The notes beneath the pieces were generated by a model that was not told the DNA's origin, ran no database searches, and saw nothing but the letters and a program-made list of their open reading frames with translations. Position numbers and translations under genes: made by a program. From positions 1 to 13,420 of the forward strand of contig RHFA01000181.1 of the NCBI GenBank assembly GCA_003724275.1: a stretch of 13,420 bases of DNA. Reading direction: 5' to 3'. Shown piece by piece: positions 5,626 through 12,744 of the stretch. The stretch's first letter is position 1. Each line of letters begins with the position of its first letter. The stretch comes from Thaumarchaeota archaeon S13. Its GTDB lineage: Archaea; Thermoproteota; Nitrososphaeria; Nitrososphaerales; Nitrosopumilaceae.

Positions 5626-6339
5626 ATGGAGGCAGACCTCTGGCTGGTTCCCCTGGGAGGCCTAATCGCCACGCCGGTCCTCGTCTCGTCGGGGTTTGCG
5701 CCGGCCGCCGCGGCTGCGGCCAGCCTGTTCGTCTCGCTGGGCAACGCGGCGGCCTCGACGGTCTCGTACTGGAGGCAGCGCAGGGTCCGCACGAGCGCAC
5801 TCGTCCGCCTGGCCGCCGCGGCGGTCCCGGGGACGGTCCTGGGCGCGCTGGCCTCCGGCGCGGTCATGCCGGCGGCCTTCAAGGCGCTGCTCGCCGTCCT
5901 CCTTGCCGCGTGTGTCATCCACATGCTAGTCCGCCGGCGAGCCACCGGGGGCGCGGCGCGTCCCGCCACCGGCATGGCCCTCCTTGCCGCGGCGGCGAGC
6001 TTTTTTGCCGGGGTCTTGTCGAGCTTTTTTGGCATAGGGGGCGGCATTATCTATGTCCCGCTGCTGCTGGGGATTATGGGCCTGACAATGCGCGAGTCCG
6101 TCGCCACCTCGCAGGCCATACTCGTCCCCGTCTCGCTGGCCGGCGTGCTCTCGCATGCGACCCTGGGCCACCCCGACTATTGGCAGGCCCTGCTGCTAAT
6201 GTCCGGAGCCATGGCCGGCGGCTATGCCGGAGCGCGCCTCTCGGCGCGCGCGCAAGAGGGGCGCCTGCGCGTCCTCGTCGCCGCCGTCATGGGAGTCGCC
6301 GCCGCCAAGCTTGCCGCCGACTCTGTCGCCGAGGCCTAG
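5626..6339 (+). CDS. TauE/SafE-family membrane permease
   Basis: A 237-residue polytopic membrane protein of the TauE/SafE (DUF81) family. Members are proposed exporters of sulfite, sulfonates or related anions; the substrate here is not known. About seven hydrophobic Ala/Leu/Val segments are visible. The two-fold repeat typical of the family is recognisable: first half WLVPLGGLIATPVLVSSG, second half SFFAGVLSSFFGIGGGIIYVPLLLGIMG, with the hallmark FGIGGGxxxVP. The first repeat lacks the full GIGGG motif. The conserved VATSQAILVPVSLAGVLSH follows. Start ATG 5626 is chosen from the TATA spacing; ATG 5572 is possible. It diverges from thioredoxin and converges on the SDR gene, where both TAG stops lie in one CTAG (6336-6339). 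Confidence 0.88.
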   Translation: MEADLWLVPLGGLIATPVLVSSGFAPAAAAAASLFVSLGNAAASTVSYWRQRRVRTSALVRLAAAAVPGTVLGALASGAVMPAAFKALLAVLLAACVIHMLVRRRATGGAARPATGMALLAAAASFFAGVLSSFFGIGGGIIYVPLLLGIMGLTMRESVATSQAILVPVSLAGVLSHATLGHPDYWQALLLMSGAMAGGYAGARLSARAQEGRLRVLVAAVMGVAAAKLAADSVAEA

Positions 6340-8090
6340 GCGCGCGCCTCGTCGGTGCAAAATATGACCTCCGAGGAGGCCGCCGCGCCGCCAGAGAGCG
6401 CGTGGTCTAGGACGTCAGCAACCCTAGAGTGGTCTGGCTCTGCCCCGCCTGCCGAGCCGGGCAGGGCCAGGAGGAGCCTCATTTTCGACCCTAGCACGTC
6501 GGCGAGCTCCTGGTTTGCCGTGGCCGCAAGCGGCCGCAGCGCGCCGCGAAAGACCTCGGCACGCGCGACCTCGTCCCTCGGGGGCCTCTTGCCTGACGGC
6601 AGCGGCGGGCCGACGATGATAACGGCCCCGCCGGCGCCCCTGTAGAGGCGCGGGTCGGCCCCGCCTCCGGGAACCATGGCCTCCATCGCCGCGCGCGCGG
6701 TGCGGGCCGGCCCGCAGAGAAACCTCTCGACGAGGGCGTCCCAGCCCTCCCTGTCAAGCGAGCAGAGGCGCGTGCCGGCCGGCACGGCGCCGGTGACGTG
6801 GGCCACGCCGGCGATGCCGCCGGCCATCGAGGACGCCGCGGCGAGCCAGCGCGCAATCTCCTCGGCCTTTTTCGTGTCCGCAACGTGCGAGTGGAACGCC
6901 TCTAGGCCGGACCGCAGGCCCTCAGGCACGCCTGCGTCAATTACCATGACTGCCTTGCCGCCGCGCTCCTCTGCGCGCCTGCCCAGCGCCGCGGCCGCCG
7001 CGCAGCCGCCCTCGTCGGCGGCCCCGACGACGATGACGACGGCCTTGCCGCCCAGGCCCCCGCACGGGCCTCGCGGCGCGGGCCCGGCCACATGCGGCCT
7101 GACGGGGTAAAAGACCCTGTCGCCTGGTATGACCTTGCCGTTGATCGTCGCGGCGAGGCGCGGCTCGCAGAGCGCCATGACGGTGAGGGCGACCTGGTCC
7201 TGCGAGAGAAACTGGCCGTCGGCTATCATGCCGGCGGTGTTTTTCTGTATCTTTTCGGCGACGTGCGAGACCTTTTGCAGTAGCGACGACATTGCCGCCG
7301 CGTCCCCGCCTACCTCGCCTGCGGCCTTTTGCGCCGCCGCCGAGGCCGCCTCGTCGCCCTCGCCGAGGGCCGGCAGGAGTATGGCGCACGCGCGCTCTAC
7401 GTCACGCGGGGACATCTCGCCAAAGCCGCCCACGCGCATAAACTCTGCGGCGGCCTTTGGATAGACCGTCTTGTATATGCGGTCAGAGTGGACGGGGCCG
7501 GGGTTTGTCGCCACGGAGACGATGCCACTGTCGACGAGCTCGACGGAGAGCGCCTCGGCGAGGCGGTTCTTTGCGCCCTGCGCTGCCGTGTACGGCGTCC
7601 TAAACCTGTACGGCCTCTGCTCGAGAGGCCTCTCTTCGGCAAAAAAGGTCGTTATGGTGACGATAATCCCCCCCTTGCGCATGACCCTGAGCGCCTGCGC
7701 AGATGTCCAGAACGTGCCAGTCAGGTGTATGGCCACGGCGGACTCGAAATCCCCCTCTGAGGCGTTTGCAAAGCACGTGACCGGCCCGGACACTCCGGCG
7801 TTGTTGACGAGAATGTCCACGGTGGCCCCGTCGCGCTCTAGCTCGCCAAACATGGCCGTGACGGCGCCGGCGTCGGCGACATCGACGCCGGGGAACATCC
7901 TGACCCTGCCGCCGTCGCCGGCGCCGGCGGCGATCGCCTCTAGCTCGCGCGCGGCGGCCTCGAGGGGCTCGCGGCGCCTCCCGAGTATTACCACGCTAGC
8001 GCCGCGGCCGGCCATGCCCTTCGCTATGGCGAGGCCGATGCCCGTCCCGCTGCCCGTTATGAGCGCGGTCTTGCCCGCAAGGTCGCCCAT
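6336..8090 (-). CDS. Two-module short-chain dehydrogenase/reductase-like protein
   Basis: 584 residues, about twice a normal SDR. Module 1 (about 1-235) is a classical-type Rossmann SDR: TGSGTGIG (12-19) for NAD(P) binding, VNNAG (95-99), and NPGPVHSDR after the active-site region. The catalytic tetrad is altered: the Asn position reads His (AIHLTGTF), the Ser region reads ITTFF (Thr147/148), the Tyr is kept (Tyr167), but YxxxK reads YTAAQ. Residues 235-345 form a linker with a helical part. Module 2 (about 346-584) starts with a Rossmann-like strand and Gly loop (KAVVIVVGAADEGG) and is more degenerate. The layout recalls the double-SDR N-terminal half of Chloroflexus malonyl-CoA reductase, but this is analogy from memory, not a function call. 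ATG 8090 lies about 29 nt after a TATA-like box. Confidence 0.85.
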   Translation of the reverse strand: MGDLAGKTALITGSGTGIGLAIAKGMAGRGASVVILGRRREPLEAAARELEAIAAGAGDGGRVRMFPGVDVADAGAVTAMFGELERDGATVDILVNNAGVSGPVTCFANASEGDFESAVAIHLTGTFWTSAQALRVMRKGGIIVTITTFFAEERPLEQRPYRFRTPYTAAQGAKNRLAEALSVELVDSGIVSVATNPGPVHSDRIYKTVYPKAAAEFMRVGGFGEMSPRDVERACAILLPALGEGDEAASAAAQKAAGEVGGDAAAMSSLLQKVSHVAEKIQKNTAGMIADGQFLSQDQVALTVMALCEPRLAATINGKVIPGDRVFYPVRPHVAGPAPRGPCGGLGGKAVVIVVGAADEGGCAAAAALGRRAEERGGKAVMVIDAGVPEGLRSGLEAFHSHVADTKKAEEIARWLAAASSMAGGIAGVAHVTGAVPAGTRLCSLDREGWDALVERFLCGPARTARAAMEAMVPGGGADPRLYRGAGGAVIIVGPPLPSGKRPPRDEVARAEVFRGALRPLAATANQELADVLGSKMRLLLALPGSAGGAEPDHSRVADVLDHALSGGAAASSEVIFCTDEARA

Positions 8091-8114
8091 TTCGGGGCCG
8101 CCCCGGACACCTCG

Positions 8115-8124
8115 CTATTTAATT
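8115..8124 (-). promoter_or_regulatory. TATA-like box of the two-module SDR gene
   Basis: Reads AATTAAATAG on the minus strand, centred 29 nt before the ATG at 8090. This predicts a leaderless mRNA. It sits in a 98-bp divergent spacer shared with the hydro-lyase operon. Confidence 0.6.
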
Positions 8125-8150
8125 GGACCGTCCCCGGCCGGCCGTTGGCG

Positions 8151-8165
8151 CGAAACCGTTTTATC
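8151..8165 (+). promoter_or_regulatory. BRE and TATA-like box of the hydro-lyase operon
   Basis: CGAAACC (BRE-like) is followed by GTTTTATC (8158-8165), centred 27 nt before the ATG at 8189. This is the clearest BRE-TATA pair in the window. It supports ATG 8189 over upstream in-frame alternatives such as 8123 and predicts a leaderless operon transcript. Confidence 0.65.
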
Positions 8166-8188
8166 CCGACTGCCCCCCGCGGCCGGCC

Positions 8189-9481
8189 ATGAACGCGACC
8201 GAGAGGATACTGGCCCGCGCCTCGGGGAGGGACTCGGTGTCGCCCGGCGATGTCGTGTTTGCCGGCGTCGACAGCGCCATGCTGCACGACGTCTCCGGCC
8301 CCGGCGTCATAAAGGTCCTCGAGCGCCTCGCCGCCGAGGGCATCGAGACGGGCCGCGTCTGGGACGCGAGCCGCATATGGGTAGCCGAGGACCACTTTGT
8401 GCCGTCGGCCGAAAAGGCGTCGGCCGAGAACACGGCCCGCCTCTCCGAGTTTACGGCCCGCCACGGCATACGGCGCCACTTCAAGTACGGCCTGGGCCAG
8501 CACGGCATCTGCCACACGATATCGCACGAGGAGGCCATGGTCATGCCCGGAGACGTCTATGTCGGCGGCGACTCGCACACAAACACGACCGGCGCGCTCG
8601 GCGCGTTCGCGTGCGGCCTGGGCCACACGGACATGGCCTATGTCATACTCAACGGCCGCATATGGTTCCGCGTGCCCGAGGCGATCTATTTGCGCATCGA
8701 CGGGCGCCTGCCGCCGCATGCGATGGCAAAGGACGTCATACTGCGGATCATCGGCGACATCGGGACCGACGGCGCGGCGTACCGCGCGATGCAGTTTGGC
8801 GGCGAGGCCGTCGCGGCAATGTCAGTCGAGGACCGCCTCACGCTCACAAACATGACGACAGAGGCCGGCGCCAAGAACGGGATCATAGAGGCGGACCAAA
8901 AGGTCGGCGAGTACCTCGCAGCGCACGGCGCGCCGCAGGCCGCCGCGAGGTGCGGGACGTCTGAGGCGATCAGGCGCGCCGACGAGTCGGGATTCTCCGA
9001 GGTCCTCGAGTACGACGCGTCTGAAATCGAGCCGCTCGTCGCAAAGCCGTTCTCGCCGCAGAACGTCTCGGTGGTGCGCGACGCGCCGGCAGTCGAGCTG
9101 GACAAGGCGTACCTGGGATCATGCACGGGCGCAAAGATGGAGGATCTCGAGTCTGCCGCGCGCGTGCTAAAGGGCCGCACGGTCAAGATAAGGACAGAGG
9201 TGGTCCCGGCCGCGATCTCGATATACAAGAGGGCCCTGGCGCGCGGCCTGATCCAGGTGTTTCTTGACGCCGGCGCCGTGATCGGCCCGCCGACGTGCGG
9301 CGCGTGCTGCGGCGCGCACATGGGCGTGCTGGGCAAGGGCGAGGTGTGCGTGAGCGCGACGAACCGCAACTTTCCGGGCCGCATGGGCCACGTAGAGTCG
9401 CAGACGTACCTCGCCTCGCCAATGGTCGTCGCCGCGTCGGCGGTAACGGGGAGGCTGACGGACCCGAGGGACCTGCAATGA
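8189..9481 (+). CDS. Archaeal-type LeuC/LysT/HacA hydro-lyase large subunit
   Basis: A 430-residue [4Fe-4S] large subunit of the aconitase superfamily, of the shorter ~420-residue archaeal/Thermus class that includes isopropylmalate isomerase and homoaconitase. It catalyses isomerisation of a 2- to a 3-hydroxy acid by dehydration and rehydration. Cluster ligands: Cys312 in GSCTGAKMEDL, and Cys370 and Cys373 in PPTCGACCGAHMG. Other family blocks: DHFVP (68-72), GQHGICH (103-109), GGDSHTNTTGALGAF (126-140) and TNRNFPGRMG (391-400). ATG 8189 is set by the TATA spacing. The stop overlaps the start of the matching small subunit (ATGA). Substrate cannot be fixed from this chain. Because a bacterial-type LeuCD follows, homoaconitase for LysW-type lysine synthesis is a reasonable guess. 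Confidence 0.93.
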   Translation: MNATERILARASGRDSVSPGDVVFAGVDSAMLHDVSGPGVIKVLERLAAEGIETGRVWDASRIWVAEDHFVPSAEKASAENTARLSEFTARHGIRRHFKYGLGQHGICHTISHEEAMVMPGDVYVGGDSHTNTTGALGAFACGLGHTDMAYVILNGRIWFRVPEAIYLRIDGRLPPHAMAKDVILRIIGDIGTDGAAYRAMQFGGEAVAAMSVEDRLTLTNMTTEAGAKNGIIEADQKVGEYLAAHGAPQAAARCGTSEAIRRADESGFSEVLEYDASEIEPLVAKPFSPQNVSVVRDAPAVELDKAYLGSCTGAKMEDLESAARVLKGRTVKIRTEVVPAAISIYKRALARGLIQVFLDAGAVIGPPTCGACCGAHMGVLGKGEVCVSATNRNFPGRMGHVESQTYLASPMVVAASAVTGRLTDPRDLQ

Positions 9482-9966
9482 GGGGAGTGGCGACAAAGTA
9501 CGAGCGCGACAACATTGACACGGACGTCATCATACCTGGCACCTACCTCAAGGTCCACGACCACGCCGAGCTTGCCAGGCACGCAATGGAGGGGATTGAC
9601 CCGGACTTTCACTCGCGCATGGAGGGGCGCAGCATTCTCGTCGCGGGCAGGAACTTTGGCTGCGGCTCTAGCCGCGAGCACGCCCCCATAGCGCTTGCCG
9701 GCTGCGGAGTGAGGGCGGTCCTCGCGCCGTCGTTTGCGAGGATATTCTACCGCAACTGCGTCGACGGGGCCTACCTGCTGCCAGTAGAGGTGGGCCAGGA
9801 GGCATACGAGTCGATATCCGACGGCGACGAGCTCGAAGTCGACATGGCCGCGCGCCGCGTGCGAAACCTGACGCGCGGCGAGGAGCACGAGATCGCGCCG
9901 GTCCCGGAGATAATATCGGGGATTATCGAGGCGGGGGGCCTCTTTAGGTACAGGGTGCCGGAATGA
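9478..9966 (+). CDS. Archaeal-type LeuD/LysU/HacB hydro-lyase small subunit
   Basis: A 162-residue swivelling-domain subunit, normal for the short LeuD2/HacB/LysU class. It completes the active site of the large subunit encoded just upstream. Key blocks: NIDTDVIIPGTYLKV (12-26), GRNFGCGSSREHAP (57-70), VLAPSFARIFYRNC, and NLTRGEEHEI near the end. The substrate-loop motif reads YLKV (23-26). As I recall, YLR is linked to homoaconitase and YLV to isopropylmalate isomerase, so the basic Lys leans towards homoaconitase-like specificity; this is inference. The ATG at 9478 overlaps the previous stop and has GAGGGA about 6 nt upstream. Its own TGA overlaps the next ATG. Confidence 0.92.
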   Translation: MRGVATKYERDNIDTDVIIPGTYLKVHDHAELARHAMEGIDPDFHSRMEGRSILVAGRNFGCGSSREHAPIALAGCGVRAVLAPSFARIFYRNCVDGAYLLPVEVGQEAYESISDGDELEVDMAARRVRNLTRGEEHEIAPVPEIISGIIEAGGLFRYRVPE

Positions 9967-11402
9967 CGGGGGACGGCGCGCCGAGGACGCTCTTTGGCAA
10001 GGTCTGGGACGCGCACACCGTGGACACGCGCGATGACGGCGCGGCGCTCCTGTACATAGACAGGCACCTGGTCCACGAGGTGACCTCGCCGCAGGCCTTT
10101 GAGGGCCTGCGCCAGTCCGGCAGGCGCGTGCGCCGGCCCGGCCTGACGACTGCGACGATGGACCACAACGTCCCGACGGGGGACCGCTCGCTGCCAATGG
10201 CCGATGACACGTCGGCCGCGCAGATGCGCGCGCTAGAGCGCAACTGCGCCGAGTTTGGCATAGAGCTCCACGGGATGGGCAGCGCAAGCCAGGGGATCGT
10301 CCATGTGATAGGCCCAGAGCTGGGACTCACGCTGCCGGGCTCTACCATTGTGTGCGGCGACAGCCACACGGCGACGCACGGCGCGTTTGGCGCGCTGGCG
10401 ATGGGCATAGGGACAAGCGAGGTAGAGCATGTCCTGGCGACGCAGGCACTCTGGCTCGAGCGCCCCGAGGAGATGCTGGTGCGCATGGACGGTTCGCTTG
10501 GCTCCTCGCGCGCCATAACCCCAAAGGACGCGATACTCTCGGTCATACGCGAGATTGGGCCGGCCGGCGCGCGCGGGGCGGCCATAGAGTACGCGGGCAG
10601 CGCGATATCCGAAATGTCCATGGAGGGGCGCATGACGGTGTGCAACATGTCGATCGAGGCCGGCGCGCGCGCCGGCATGGTCGCGCCCGACGAAAAGACC
10701 TTTGCGCACGTGCGCGACAGGCCGCGCACGCCGCGCAACATCGACGCCCTCGTGGAGTCGTGGCGCGAGACGCTGTTCACCGACGCCGGCGCCGAGCGCG
10801 ACAGGGAGCACGCCATAGACGTCTCGAGGATTGCCCCGCAGGTGAGCTGGGGGACGGATCCCGGCATGACGTGCGACATCACCGAGGCAATCCCGACGCC
10901 AGCAGAGTTTTCGCGAGGCGACGAGTCGAGGCGGGCCGCCGCCGAGCGTGCCCTAGAGTACATCGGCCTCGAGGCCGGCACGCCCATGGAGGACGTGCGG
11001 CCAGACAGGGTCTTTGTGGGCTCTTGCACGAACGCGCGCCTAGGCGACCTGCGCGAGGCCGCCGCGGCCGTGCGCGGCCGCAGGGTCGCCGACGGCGTGC
11101 GCGCGATGGTCGTGCCCGGCTCGCAGGAGGTCAAGAGGCTTGCAGAGGCCGAGGGCCTCGACAGGGACTTTGTGGGGGCTGGCTTTGAGTGGCGCGAGTC
11201 GGGGTGCAGCATGTGCCTCGGGATGAACGAGGACGTGCTGGGCCCCGGCGAGCGCTGCGCGAGCACGTCAAACCGAAACTTTGAGGGGAGGCAGGGAGCG
11301 CGCGGGCGCACGCACCTGATGAGCCCCGTGATGGCAGCCGCGGCGGCGATCGCCGGCCACCTGGTAGACGTGAGGGGGTGGGAGCTCGCTGAGGCCGTTT
11401 GA
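9963..11402 (+). CDS. leuC: Bacterial-type 3-isopropylmalate dehydratase large subunit
   Basis: A 479-residue [4Fe-4S] LeuC of the long bacterial class (about 465-475 residues), catalysing 2- to 3-isopropylmalate in leucine synthesis. Clear signatures: TLFGKVWDAH (9-18), LLYIDRHLVHEVTSPQAFEGLR (29-50), TMDHNVPT (65-72), GDSHTATHGAFGALAMGIGTSEVEH (132-156), FVGSCTNARLGDLR with Cys355, ESGCSMCLGMNED with Cys415 and Cys418, and ERCASTSNRNFEGRQG. All three cluster Cys are present. It is the third gene of the four-gene operon, and its ATG overlaps the preceding stop by 4 bp. It is not a recent copy of the first large subunit in this cluster: it differs in length and in almost every motif outside the active site, so the two belong to separate branches. 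The last 14 bp overlap the start of leuD. Confidence 0.96.
   Translation: MTGDGAPRTLFGKVWDAHTVDTRDDGAALLYIDRHLVHEVTSPQAFEGLRQSGRRVRRPGLTTATMDHNVPTGDRSLPMADDTSAAQMRALERNCAEFGIELHGMGSASQGIVHVIGPELGLTLPGSTIVCGDSHTATHGAFGALAMGIGTSEVEHVLATQALWLERPEEMLVRMDGSLGSSRAITPKDAILSVIREIGPAGARGAAIEYAGSAISEMSMEGRMTVCNMSIEAGARAGMVAPDEKTFAHVRDRPRTPRNIDALVESWRETLFTDAGAERDREHAIDVSRIAPQVSWGTDPGMTCDITEAIPTPAEFSRGDESRRAAAERALEYIGLEAGTPMEDVRPDRVFVGSCTNARLGDLREAAAAVRGRRVADGVRAMVVPGSQEVKRLAEAEGLDRDFVGAGFEWRESGCSMCLGMNEDVLGPGERCASTSNRNFEGRQGARGRTHLMSPVMAAAAAIAGHLVDVRGWELAEAV
11372..11384 (+). promoter_or_regulatory. Purine-rich SD candidate deciding a CTG start of leuD
   Basis: GAGGGGGTGGGAG lies inside the end of leuC and ends 4 nt before CTG at 11389. 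It would place initiation at that CTG, since no ATG, GTG or TTG is available between the upstream in-frame stop (11371-11373) and 11485. Confidence 0.4.
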
Positions 11403-11979
11403 GGCCATCGAGAGCGTCATCACGCCGCTACCGAGGATCAACGTCGACACGGACCAGATAGTCCCAAAGCAGTTCCTGCGGCTCGTGCAGCGGTCGGGGT
11501 TTGGCAGGCACCTGTTTCACGGGTGGCGCTATGGCGAGGACGGCGTGACGCCCGTGGCGTCGTTCCCGCTCAACGACGCGCGGTATGCGGGATCGCGCAT
11601 ACTCGTCACGGGGGAGAACTTTGGGTGCGGCTCGAGCCGCGAGCACGCCGTGTGGGCCCTCATGGACCACGGGTTTGGGGCCGTCATCGCGCCCTCGTTT
11701 GCCGACATTTTCGCGAGCAACTGCATAAAGAGCGGCCTCCTGCCAGTCGCGCTGCCGGGCGCCGCAGTCGAGAGGCTCGTGCGCACGGCGGCGCCCGTGC
11801 GCGTGGACCTCGTGGCCAGGCGCGTCTCGGTTCCCTCAGAGTCGGCGTCGTGGGACTTTGAGATTGGCGACCACGCGAGGCGGATGCTCCTCGAGGGCCT
11901 CGACGAGATCGCCCTCACGCTAGAGCGCGAGGACAGGATAGCCGAGTACGAGCGCGAGCACCCCGCCCCGGCGCCCTAG
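11389..11979 (+). CDS. leuD: Bacterial-type 3-isopropylmalate dehydratase small subunit, probable CTG start
   Basis: About 196 residues if translated from CTG 11389, normal for bacterial LeuD (about 200). The N-terminus then reads MRPFEAIESVITPLPRINVDTDQ, as the family expects, followed by IVPKQFL (24-30), SGFGRHLFHGWRY, ILVTGENFGCGSSREHAVWAL (GCGSSREHA at 79-87) and FADIFASNCIKSGLLPV. The first standard start codon is GTG 11485, which would delete the NVDTD...PKQF substrate loop, so it cannot be the true start. An in-frame stop at 11371-11373 limits the search, and CTG is the only near-cognate codon giving the family N-terminus. ATC codons slightly downstream are weaker options. The CTG lies 14 bp inside leuC, suggesting coupled translation at a reduced level. 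An Ala/Pro tail ends at TAG. Confidence 0.93.
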   Translation: MRPFEAIESVITPLPRINVDTDQIVPKQFLRLVQRSGFGRHLFHGWRYGEDGVTPVASFPLNDARYAGSRILVTGENFGCGSSREHAVWALMDHGFGAVIAPSFADIFASNCIKSGLLPVALPGAAVERLVRTAAPVRVDLVARRVSVPSESASWDFEIGDHARRMLLEGLDEIALTLEREDRIAEYEREHPAPAP

Positions 11980-12012
11980 CCGGGGCACTCGAATCCCCGC
12001 GCGCGGCCCAAG

Positions 12013-12019
12013 GTTTTTA
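12013..12019 (+). promoter_or_regulatory. TATA-like box of the HExxH protein gene
   Basis: GTTTTTA is centred about 30 nt before the TTG at 12046, the leaderless geometry seen for other genes here. The 66-bp spacer after leuD also holds a CGGGG/CCCCG inverted repeat (11981-11999) with a 9-nt loop that could mark the leuD 3' end. Confidence 0.5.
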
Positions 12020-12045
12020 CGCGCCCGCCCGCCGGCCGCGCCGCG

Positions 12046-12744
12046 TTGGACCCGCTAGCGAGGGTCCGCGAGGCCGCCGCGTCAGGGACGATCCCCGGCA
12101 ACGTCGCGGAGCTGGTGGAGTCGCGGTTTGGCCTCGCGGTCTCGGGCATTGACCGCATAGAGAGGGCCTCGGGCATTGCGTACCCAGTGGCCTATGTGGA
12201 GCCCTCGATCGTCCTTGCGGCCCAGGGGGGAGCGCACGCGTATGGCATACTGTACGCGCGCACGGTTCCCCTGGTGGTAGACAGCGCGCTGCGCGTCGTC
12301 ATACAGGTCTGCGCGCCGCTTGTGGCCTATGGACTCAAGGGCACCATACACGCAATCCTCGCGCACGAGTTTCTCCACTATCTCGAGCTCGTCAGGCGCC
12401 TCTCGGAGATGGACATCGTCTCCGACGAGGTCTCTGGAAGCCTCTTTGAGGGCGCATACTCGGACTCGGCGCGCCTGATCGACGCGCGCGCGGCGTTTCG
12501 CGACCGCACGCTCCTCGCGCACATCACAAAAAGGTTCCCGGAGGGCTTTGTCGACGAGCGACTGGAGAAAAAGGTCACGTCTCTCTGGCTCGCGCGCGGC
12601 CTGCCCTCAACGCGCGTGGCCCTCGACTCGAACACGCTGCGCGTTCCTGCCGAGTCCATATCAAAGATACGCTTTGACCCCGAGCTGCTAGAGAGGGTCG
12701 GGGAGATTGTCGCGCGGGGCAGCCGCGCTGCGCGCCGCTATTGA
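12046..12744 (+). CDS. Hypothetical protein with HExxH zinc-protease-like motif
   Basis: 232 residues; I do not recognise the family. A helix with HEFLHYLE (107-114) follows a hydrophobic strand/helix (VIQVCAPLVAYGLKGTIHAIL) and matches the HExxH signature of zinc metallopeptidases. A possible third ligand is one of the Glu residues at 128 or 135, downstream in SDEVSGSLFEGAY. No signal peptide; the hydrophobic parts are too short for sure membrane helices, so it is probably cytosolic. It could be a metalloprotease-like housekeeping factor; catalytic activity is inference. The TTG start is supported by the TATA-like box at 12013-12019. The C-terminal end overlaps the rps27ae 3' end by 7 bp in convergent orientation. 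GC and codon use match the core genes, so it does not look foreign. Confidence 0.8.
   Translation: MDPLARVREAAASGTIPGNVAELVESRFGLAVSGIDRIERASGIAYPVAYVEPSIVLAAQGGAHAYGILYARTVPLVVDSALRVVIQVCAPLVAYGLKGTIHAILAHEFLHYLELVRRLSEMDIVSDEVSGSLFEGAYSDSARLIDARAAFRDRTLLAHITKRFPEGFVDERLEKKVTSLWLARGLPSTRVALDSNTLRVPAESISKIRFDPELLERVGEIVARGSRAARRY

Noticed and set aside
11981..11999. CGGGG-CACTCGAAT-CCCCG looks like a tRNA T-arm with TCGAAT, a possible attachment site or tRNA remnant
   Set aside because: The loop is 9 nt rather than 7, and no anticodon arm, D arm or matching acceptor strand is found upstream, which is leuD coding sequence. Most likely a chance inverted repeat or 3' hairpin.
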